DNA from: Psychrobacillus sp. OK032
GTDB lineage: Bacteria > Bacillota > Bacilli > Bacillales_A > Planococcaceae
Assembly (NCBI RefSeq): GCF_900111345.1
Contig: NZ_FOGY01000014.1
Span: 1 to 32,590 of the forward strand
DNA length: 32,590 nt
Reading direction: 5' to 3'
Below the pieces are notes generated by a model. It searched no databases, was not told where the DNA came from, and saw only the letters and a program-made list of their open reading frames with translations. The position numbers were made by a program, and so were the translations under genes. The first letter of the stretch is position 1; each line of letters starts with the position of its first letter. This document shows, one piece after another, positions 27,647 through 32,590 of the stretch.

Positions 27647-28837
27647 TTAAGCAGATTTCTTTTGTTTTTGATCTAAACTATGAGTGAGGAAAGTTAGCAG
27701 ACTTGCACAGACTGCAATTATCCCACCAACCCAAGTTACATTCATTAAATTCCCTTGATGGTATACAATTCCGCCTAAAGCAGAGCCAAAAGCGATACCT
27801 ACGTTGCTTGCCACTGGCATAAGTGAAGCAGCGAGACCTGTTGCTTTTGGCTGATAAATTCCGGCGAGGTCTATTAAATAAAGCTGAGTAGATGTTGTTA
27901 AGAGGATGGCCATTAACGACATCAACCCAATGTTTGCCAGTCCTAAGATAAAATGATTTGTAGTCCAAAATAAACTTGTCAGAACAACTGCCTGCACGAG
28001 AAAAACAAACCGAAGGCGACCGATTGCATTGTGGCCGGCAATTTTACCTGCGAGGATGTTGCTGAAAATCGAGATAAATCCGTAACCAAATAAGATTAAA
28101 CTATTTGAATGATTTGGTACTTCCATTCCCTTTAAGATAGGAACAAGGTACGTAAAGACGGTATAAGTTGCGCCAAATCCGAGAGCAGGAATGAAAAAAG
28201 CCATCAAAATTCTTGGATTGGTCATTAATGAAAACTGATCCCGTATCGAACTGCGTATTTGGCTGAGTCTATTGGGTAAGACGAAAAAGGCTGCAAAAAA
28301 CGCCAATCCTCCTAGGAAAGTAGTTAACATGAAAGTGGCATTCCAGCCGTACGAATCGGCGATGACAATACCAATTGGCACTCCAACGACATTCGCAAGT
28401 GTGAAACCACCGAAAACAAATGATATAGCAATTCCGCGTTTTTTAATCGGCATGGTTTCACTTGCAACAATCATGGCTAGAGAGATTAATACTCCTGTTA
28501 CAATCGCTGTCATAATCCGAAGTGCAAGGAGCGTCATGTAGCTTGTCGAGATTATACACAAAGCATTCAGGACGATGAAAGAACCAATCAAAAACAACAT
28601 CCATTTCCGCTTTGGAAAATGACTTGTTGCTGACATCACTAGTGGTGTGGCGATGGCAAACGTAATTGCAAACGCAGAAACGAGTGTGCCTGCTTTGGCA
28701 TTTGTTATTTGAAGGCTCGAGGAAATATCGGTTAAGATTCCGACAATAACAAATTCGCTTGTCCCGAGAACAAATGTTAATAAAGAAAGTGTTAAGATGA
28801 GTAACCAATGTCGCTTGGATAATTTTGTGGGGTGCAT
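27647..28837 (-). CDS. MFS transporter, DHA1/AraJ-like drug or sugar exporter, reverse orientation
   Basis: 396 aa with 12 membrane helices, the usual length for this branch. Helix 1 is LLILTLSLLTFVLGTSEFVI, with the GTSEFVIVGIL motif of AraJ/YdhP/NepI-like exporters. The loop after helix 2 reads SHFPKRKW in place of the usual GxxxDRxGRR. Helices 4-5 contain SETMPIKKRGIAISFVFGGF, the family motif around PxxKRGxAxxxxxxG. Proton-driven efflux of a small molecule is likely; substrate unknown. ATG 28837 has AAGAGG 6 nt upstream on the - strand. Its base composition is more G/C-rich than the cassettes, and no complete site lies directly at its ends, so it may be ordinary chromosomal or separately acquired DNA. 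Confidence 0.9.
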   Translation of the reverse strand: MHPTKLSKRHWLLILTLSLLTFVLGTSEFVIVGILTDISSSLQITNAKAGTLVSAFAITFAIATPLVMSATSHFPKRKWMLFLIGSFIVLNALCIISTSYMTLLALRIMTAIVTGVLISLAMIVASETMPIKKRGIAISFVFGGFTLANVVGVPIGIVIADSYGWNATFMLTTFLGGLAFFAAFFVLPNRLSQIRSSIRDQFSLMTNPRILMAFFIPALGFGATYTVFTYLVPILKGMEVPNHSNSLILFGYGFISIFSNILAGKIAGHNAIGRLRFVFLVQAVVLTSLFWTTNHFILGLANIGLMSLMAILLTTSTQLYLIDLAGIYQPKATGLAASLMPVASNVGIAFGSALGGIVYHQGNLMNVTWVGGIIAVCASLLTFLTHSLDQKQKKSA

Positions 28838-29192
28838 AAATACCTCTTTTCTTAGATGAATGTAAATGTGTCAGATAGTAGATACACGACCTAAACATCT
28901 TACCATAAAATATTTTTTCGGGAAAAACCTTTTCTTATCAAATAGGAGATAATGGATTACCAGGTTCGACAATGCATAGGGAGTTAGCATAAAACTATTT
29001 AAGAAAGCACATTAATGTTGATAGTGCTATTGTCAGCATTAGGTATTAAGAAAATTAGTATGTAAAACCTCACTTAGTAATATCACGGTGAGCAGTGGCA
29101 TATTTGTCGTTGGGGTCGGGGTAAAAACAATTGCCTTTTTAAAAAAATTGTTATTTTCACCGTTTTGCTTGGAAATTCATAATGGGTAATAT
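28838..29192. other. Intergenic region upstream of the MFS gene
   Basis: Must contain the promoter of the reverse-strand MFS gene (T/A-rich at 28900-28930) but no convincing boxes were identified. No gene or repeat seen until the half-site at 29193. Confidence 0.4.
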
Positions 29193-29207
29193 GTTATTCA
29201 ACTAACA
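29193..29207 (+). repeat. Half palindrome 30
   Basis: GTTATTCAACTAACA, the left arm of an A or B site cut off before its centre; the next gene starts 9 bp later. Confidence 0.5.
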
Positions 29208-29215
29208 GCAAGGAA

Positions 29216-29566
29216 TTGGCGACTGAGATAGTAGTGGAAGATTTCATGGATTTTTTCCGAAGAGTGCTGACGAACAGACGTGAGCAAATAAGAGGTTCAA
29301 ATAATCGAGATGGAATGCTCTTTTATATTTGGTTCGATTGGCAATCTGCACAAATCAAGTTTAGTTTGATATCAGATTATGACACTAACCTACCATTCGG
29401 ATGTGAAATCGAAATTATACATAAACTTAAGCCTATTATTGGGGAGTTTATAAGATTTCCATATCACGATGGCTTTCCGTTTGAAGAGGTTAGAGATGAT
29501 GAGCAAATGGAGGAAGACGTAAAAGGAGAAACTTTGAGAGTATGCCTCTTAAAAATAAATAGATAA
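29216..29566 (+). CDS. Protein of unknown function (116 aa), start uncertain
   Basis: Soluble alpha/beta protein: FMDFFRRVLTNRREQIRGSN (helix), then GMLFYIWFDWQSAQIKFSLI, then FGCEIEIIHKLKPIIGEFIR and an acidic end (DDEQMEEDVKGE). No family recognised. TTG 29216 has only AAGGA two bases before it, and a half-site lies just upstream; ATG 29246 is an alternative. The N-terminus may have been cut when the site was lost. Followed 2 bp later by A half-site 31. Confidence 0.55.
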   Translation: MATEIVVEDFMDFFRRVLTNRREQIRGSNNRDGMLFYIWFDWQSAQIKFSLISDYDTNLPFGCEIEIIHKLKPIIGEFIRFPYHDGFPFEEVRDDEQMEEDVKGETLRVCLLKINR

Positions 29567-29567
29567 C

Positions 29568-29599
29568 CTTATTCAACTAACGGGTGCTTTACTTCAAGG
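29568..29599 (+). repeat. A half-site 31
   Basis: TTATTCAACTAACGGGTGCT then TTACTTCAAGG. Cut inside the terminator stem: the 3' arm (GGAGTAAAGC), T run and B are absent, and the next gene starts 6 bp later. Confidence 0.8.
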
Positions 29600-29605
29600 G
29601 TGAAG

Positions 29606-29974
29606 ATGTCGAAAAACAAACTAGGGGTGAATAAAATAGTACATAAAATGGGATTATACGGAGAATATTTTAAAGCAATTAAAGAAGGAAAAAAGACGGT
29701 TGAGGTTCGTTTATACGATGAGAATAGGAGGAAAATTAAAGTAGGCGATACTATCCAATTTATAAGGGTGCCTGAACAAAATGAAACATTAAAGGTACAA
29801 GTTAAAGATTTAAGAAAATACAATACATTTGAAGAAATGTATGAAAATATTCCGTTTCAAGATTTCGCTTGCGAAGGTTGGTCAATGAAGGTAATGGTAG
29901 AAGGAACCTATGAAATATATACACCAGAACAAGAAAAACAATGGGGAACATTGGCTTTTACTATAAAGTATTAA
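29606..29974 (+). CDS. ASCH domain protein
   Basis: 122 aa, one ASCH domain: GLYGEYFKAIKEGKKTVEVR (the GxKxxExR-type signature), then KIKVGDTIQFIRV, KVQVKDLRKYNTFEEMYENI and a C-terminal WGTLAFTIKY strand. ASCH proteins have a PUA-like fold and are thought to bind RNA or modified nucleotides; some cleave acetylated cytidine. Cytoplasmic. The start is uncertain: ATG 29606 and GTG 29600 both lie in the remains of the A site, whose AAGGGTG would act as RBS. With no terminator between them, this gene is probably co-transcribed with the one upstream. Confidence 0.85.
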   Translation: MSKNKLGVNKIVHKMGLYGEYFKAIKEGKKTVEVRLYDENRRKIKVGDTIQFIRVPEQNETLKVQVKDLRKYNTFEEMYENIPFQDFACEGWSMKVMVEGTYEIYTPEQEKQWGTLAFTIKY

Positions 29975-29980
29975 ACAAAA

Positions 29981-30063
29981 CTTTTTCAACTAACGGGTGC
30001 TTTACTTCAAGAAGGAGTATAGCCTTTTTTCTTATTAAACTAACGGTGCAGTTTAGTTGAAGA
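29981..30063 (+). repeat. Cassette-boundary site 32 (A + terminator + B)
   Basis: TTTTTCAACTAACGGGTGCT (A), GCTTTACTTC/GGAGTATAGC with T6, B TTAAACTAACGGTGCAGTTT then AGTTGAAGA. Confidence 0.88.
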
Positions 30064-30167
30064 TTCGATTTGCGGAATGATCAATCTTTTTAAAATATTA
30101 CAATAGTAATGTTTTGGGTAGTATAGTATGGTTGATTTATAAACTATTATATTGAGGTGAACTAGAA

Positions 30168-30932
30168 ATGAAACAAAAAAATATGATTATGTTGAATGAA
30201 TATTATGGAGAACTTTGCACACAGATATACGAAAAAAGTAAATCGATAGCAGACGGAAAAGAACTAGAGTTTTTTCTATCTTTTGTCCAAGATAAAAAGA
30301 TGAAAGTATTAGAACCTATGTGTGGAAACGGTAGAATGCTCATTCCTTTTATGGAAAAAGGAATAGACATTGAGGGCTTTGACATTTCAGAAGAAATGTT
30401 GCGGGTATGTAAATTAAAAGGTCAGAAATTAAATTTTAAACCGAATGTTTCTCATGGGAAAATAGAAGAATTTAAAGGCGATAAAAATTATGATTTAATA
30501 ATGATACCATTTGGTTCTTTTTCACTTTTACCAGATGAATTAGTGAAAGATAGCCTTAATAACATGAAAACTATTTTAGAAGAAGATGGGAAATTACTTT
30601 TAACTGTTATGACAAACAAAGGTACAGTTGAAGATATTCCTGATTGGATTGAAACGAATAGACATTACCTTGAGGGCAACGAGATTATTGAATATAAGAA
30701 AGTCAATTATGACCAAGTTAGTAAGATGTTAAATACAAAATTGAAATATCAATTAGTTAAAGATGGTCAAATTGAGAAAGCAGAAATAATGGATTTCCCT
30801 ATTCGCCTTTATGAATCTGGCGAATTTGAAAATATTTTAAAAACTAATGGCTTTGATGAAATTATTCTCCATGAAGTTATTAACGGATATGGAGAGGGAA
30901 GTTCATTTCAAGTATTTGAATGTGTAATATAG
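30168..30932 (+). CDS. Class I SAM-dependent methyltransferase
   Basis: 254 aa with a Rossmann-type SAM-binding domain: motif I VLEPMCGNGRMLIPF (47-61), the acidic motif II DIEGFDISEEML, then YDLIMIPFGSFSLL (motif IV region) and LEEDGKLLLTVMTN (strand 5). An N-terminal YYGELCTQIYEKSKS cap is typical of YcgJ/UbiE-like enzymes. It methylates an unidentified small molecule or lipid. RBS GAGGTGA before ATG 30168; possible promoter TTACAA-18-TATAGT at 30098-30127. Single-gene cassette between sites 32 and 33. Confidence 0.9.
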   Translation: MKQKNMIMLNEYYGELCTQIYEKSKSIADGKELEFFLSFVQDKKMKVLEPMCGNGRMLIPFMEKGIDIEGFDISEEMLRVCKLKGQKLNFKPNVSHGKIEEFKGDKNYDLIMIPFGSFSLLPDELVKDSLNNMKTILEEDGKLLLTVMTNKGTVEDIPDWIETNRHYLEGNEIIEYKKVNYDQVSKMLNTKLKYQLVKDGQIEKAEIMDFPIRLYESGEFENILKTNGFDEIILHEVINGYGEGSSFQVFECVI

Positions 30933-30947
30933 ACTTAAAAAAAATTT

Positions 30948-31030
30948 CTTGTACAACTAACGGGTGCTTTACTTCAAGAGGGAGTAAAGCCTTTTTTATT
31001 AGACTAAAGAAGCCAGTTTAGTTGAACAAG
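30948..31030 (+). repeat. Cassette-boundary site 33 (A + terminator + B)
   Basis: TTGTACAACTAACGGGTGCT (A), GCTTTACTTC/GGAGTAAAGC with T6, B AGACTAAAGAAGCCAGTTTA then GTTGAACAAG. Confidence 0.88.
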
Positions 31031-31296
31031 GAATTTTCACATTTTTACTTGAATATATGCTATGCAGAACTTACCGCACATTGTAATAGTTGCAGGTCCT
31101 ATATATACGGATTTTTCAAATGACGGATTTATGAACATAAAAGCAAATGGCTGTTTGTGTTTCAGATTTCAATTAAATTAGTTTTTGAAGTAGGCAGTCA
31201 TTTATAGCACCAAGCCGTTGTCCTCAACTCTGGCTTCATGGTAAATTATTTAGAAATATATGGTAGGATAATATTTGTATAACAAAGAATATCTAT
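31031..31296 (+). other. Gene-less cassette body
   Basis: Begins with the leader GGAATTTTCACATTTTTACT also found after site 16 before the DUF3291 gene. Only a 39-codon frame (31062-31181) is seen, without an RBS. It then runs into the truncated lipoprotein copy. It may be an eroded cassette. Confidence 0.4.
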
Positions 31297-31467
31297 ATGA
31301 AGGAGGAGAGAGCTGATAATAGCTATGATTTGTTGGATAAAACTTATGATGGAAAAGAGTTATTAACCGTTTCTTTTGAAGATAAAGATAGTGTTGTAAT
31401 CGGTACACCTTTAATCCTCGTTGACCCCGATTCCAATGAAGTAATTGGCTATATGCTTAGTGAATAA
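31297..31467 (+). pseudogene. Truncated copy of the lipoprotein gene at 13193-13558
   Basis: From 31312 it is collinear without gaps with 13403-13600. It keeps the last 51 codons (ADNSYDLLDKTYDGKELLTV, then SFEDKDSVVIGTPLILVDPD, SNEVIGYMLSE) and the following B site, with a few changes. The signal peptide and lipobox are missing. An in-frame ATG (31297) exists but its RBS-like GGAGGAG lies downstream of it. Probably not functional. Confidence 0.7.
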
Positions 31468-31475
31468 ATTAACTG

Positions 31476-31509
31476 TTATTAAACTAACGCGGCAGGTTAG
31501 TTGAAGAAG
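31476..31509 (+). repeat. B half-site 34
   Basis: TTATTAAACTAACGCGGCAG then GTTAGTTGAAGAAG, at the same distance from the stop codon as B half-site 12. Confidence 0.82.
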
Positions 31510-31568
31510 GAATATTTCTTCTAATATAGAATTGTAACTACAAACATAACTAAGGAGGAGGTTCTTTA

Positions 31569-31985
31569 ATGCACAACTCATTTTCAATGTTTTTAGATAC
31601 TTATTTAGATGTTTGGAGAGATTCATCTTTAACGGACATGAAAAACTTAATATCACAAGATTATGAAGCAAGAGAAATAACAGGTGGAGATATAGTTGAC
31701 TTTGGTTATGAAGAATCACTAAATGGATGGGAACAAGGTTTTAAATTTGCTAAAGAAAATAACGCTCAATGGAATATAAAAGTAATTTCAATTCTTCCTT
31801 TAAGAGAAAGTGAAACTATGGCTATTTTATCAGCTACTTTGATTATTCAAGGTAAGAGTTTAGAAACAGCAAATTTGTTCTTTCAGACGTTTAAAAAAAA
31901 TAGCATGAACGATTGGAAATTAGTAAGAAGTTATATAGAAGCTGGAATTCCTTATGTTAGTACAAACAGCGTGTTATTCAACTAA
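31569..31985 (+). CDS. NTF2-like/SnoaL-like small protein (138 aa)
   Basis: Helical start (FSMFLDTYLDVWRDSSLTDM, KNLISQDYEAREI), then a beta-rich part (WNIKVISILPLRESETMAIL, TLIIQGKSLETANLFFQTFK, WKLVRSYIEAGI). The alpha-beta order and size fit the NTF2-like fold used by SnoaL/DUF4440 proteins, but I rate the assignment as moderate. AGGAGGAGG lies about 9 nt before ATG 31569. The stop codon (31983-31985) lies in the next repeat, so the last three residues (LFN) are encoded by the site, exactly as in the gene at 973-1752. Confidence 0.7.
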   Translation: MHNSFSMFLDTYLDVWRDSSLTDMKNLISQDYEAREITGGDIVDFGYEESLNGWEQGFKFAKENNAQWNIKVISILPLRESETMAILSATLIIQGKSLETANLFFQTFKKNSMNDWKLVRSYIEAGIPYVSTNSVLFN

Positions 31986-32065
31986 CGGTGCAGTTTAGTT
32001 GAAGATCATGGGTTGCTTAGGCAACTCTTTTTTCTTTTTAAACTAACGCAGCAGGTTAGTATTAT
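31974..32065 (+). repeat. Site 35 (B-like + terminator + B)
   Basis: TTATTCAACTAACGGTGCAG then TTTAGTTGAAGATC (left unit with a B-type centre), hairpin GTTGC-TTAG-GCAAC with T6 (32012-32033), then AAACTAACGCAGCAGGTTAG (B). The only site with two B-type units. Confidence 0.82.
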
Positions 32066-32133
32066 ACATCATTCGGTTAATTCCACATATGTTAGAATGT
32101 AGAAAAACGTAAAAGTGGAAAGAAGGTGTAGTT

Positions 32134-32334
32134 TTGATAAAAACAGTATTTGTAGGTTTAATATCATTTATCAGTGTAAGTAGTTTACTTCTATTGATTG
32201 GATATTTGTTTGATTTTAAATTGTTCATGTATAGTTTTTACAAAGAAACTTCAACAGGGTTCGAAGCAGGAGGTTCAGTAGTTCCTTTTATTATCGGGAT
32301 AATTTGTAGCTATTTTATCGGTAATTACTATTAA
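32134..32334 (+). CDS. Small membrane protein, two spans (66 aa)
   Basis: Two hydrophobic helices: VFVGLISFISVSSLLLLIGY (5-25) and VVPFIIGIICSYFIGNYY (49-66), with KETSTGFEAGGS between them. No family recognised. TTG 32134 with GAAGGTG 7 nt upstream. Last gene of the array before a degenerate A site. Confidence 0.65.
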   Translation: MIKTVFVGLISFISVSSLLLLIGYLFDFKLFMYSFYKETSTGFEAGGSVVPFIIGIICSYFIGNYY

Positions 32335-32347
32335 AAAAGACAACATA

Positions 32348-32366
32348 GTTGTTAAGCTAACGGGTT
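32348..32366 (+). repeat. Degenerate A half-site 36
   Basis: TTGTTAAGCTAACGGGTTGT: left arm and CTAACGGG centre kept, right arm lost. Last trace of the array. Confidence 0.5.
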
Positions 32367-32430
32367 GTTAAGAAATAATAAAATCGTTTAATTTTGAAGT
32401 GTTAAACATGCATAAATACCTTCAAAATAA

Positions 32431-32467
32431 AAAACAAGCTCCCAATAAAATTGTTCGCTTGTTTTTT
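32431..32467. terminator. Bidirectional terminator at the array end
   Basis: AAAACAAGC/GCTTGTTTT stem with T6 on the + strand and T-rich tail on the - strand, between the last cassette and the reverse-strand partial gene. Confidence 0.75.
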
Positions 32468-32497
32468 GTACCCTTACATTTAAAAGGTCGATAACAT

Positions 32498-32590
32498 TTA
32501 GTTAATGAAATTTTGAGGAATACATTCACGAACACCAGAATTTCTTAATGAGTTAAATAAAGCTGCACTGATCCTTAATATAACATTGGT
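32498..32590 (-). CDS. Partial reverse-strand gene, C-terminal end only
   Basis: The last 30 codons (TNVILRISAALFNSLRNSGV, then RECIPQNFIN and stop TAA at 32498-32500) continue out of the window. They are helical with a Cys near the end. Too little to assign. Being reverse and outside the last site, it may be ordinary chromosomal flank or another reverse cassette. Confidence 0.55.
   Translation of the reverse strand, partial: TNVILRISAALFNSLRNSGVRECIPQNFIN

Noticed and set aside
28272..28541. Forward 89-aa frame inside the MFS gene
   Set aside because: Complement of the transporter; the codon pattern is explained by the reverse gene.
31062..31181. 39-codon frame MQNLPHIVIVAGPIYTDFSN and onward
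   Set aside because: No ribosome binding site, no conserved pattern; probably chance in an eroded cassette.
86..32366. CRISPR array as an explanation for the regular repeats
   Set aside because: The repeats are hundreds of bases to kilobases apart, palindromic and variable, with genes between them; no short equal spacers and no cas genes.

Overview
The window is low-GC DNA with Gram-positive ribosome binding sites (AGGAGG-type), frequent TTG and GTG starts, Bacillus-type lipoprotein signals and small Bacillus-type proteins (DUF3291, DUF3885, DUF3923, SF0329 family, a YtrA-type GntR/ABC operon, a YpdA/Bdr-like reductase). I infer a member of Bacillaceae/Planococcaceae. Two S-layer-like surface proteins lean towards Lysinibacillus, but this is not proven. 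No rRNA, tRNA, CRISPR or intact transposase was seen.

The main feature is a long array of small, functionally unrelated genes, mostly single and mostly on the + strand, separated by about 35 copies of a composite palindromic repeat. A full copy (about 80-135 bp) has three parts: (i) an imperfect palindrome A, core AACTAACGGGTGCTTTAGTT, starting at or within a few bases of the stop codon of the upstream gene; (ii) a rho-independent-terminator-like hairpin with a T tract; (iii) an imperfect palindrome B, core AACTAAC-GCAGCA-GTTTAGTT, ending in GAAGAAG or CAATAAG, followed by the RBS and start of the next gene. Bilateral symmetry, gene-by-gene spacing, stop codons inside the site and duplicated or shuffled flanks resemble an integron gene-cassette array (attC-like), a system not classically known from this phylum. 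A decayed XerC/D-like tyrosine recombinase lies inside the array (12438-13032, - strand), between an A half-site and a B half-site.

Layout. 1-2770: cassettes for a histidine phosphatase, an HExxH protein, a 48-aa membrane protein and a GNAT acetyltransferase. 2780-4820: decayed genes (DUF3231-like remnant, frameshifted ypdA/bdr-like gene, DUF3885 pseudogene). 4893-10340: repeat-free stretch with two tandem paralogous surface proteins, a small coiled-coil protein and a lipoprotein. 10341-14830: dense small cassettes, including reverse-strand genes and the recombinase remnant. 14830-17330: a three-gene GntR-ABC unit. 17330-27384: many small cassettes (DUF3291, GNATs, SF0329, DUF4190, DUF3923, membrane proteins, an ankyrin protein, an M50-like protease, a GyrI-like protein, unknowns). 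27385-29190: an MFS exporter on the reverse strand, without a complete site. 29190-32365: last cassettes (unknown, ASCH, methyltransferase, truncated lipoprotein copy, NTF2-like, membrane protein). 32431-32590: a reverse-strand gene of which only the end is seen.

The cassette genes do not form one pathway. They look like an accessory gene reservoir: modification enzymes, envelope and membrane proteins, an exporter and possible immunity-like proteins. Because almost every site carries a terminator, most cassettes should be transcribed from their own promoters.
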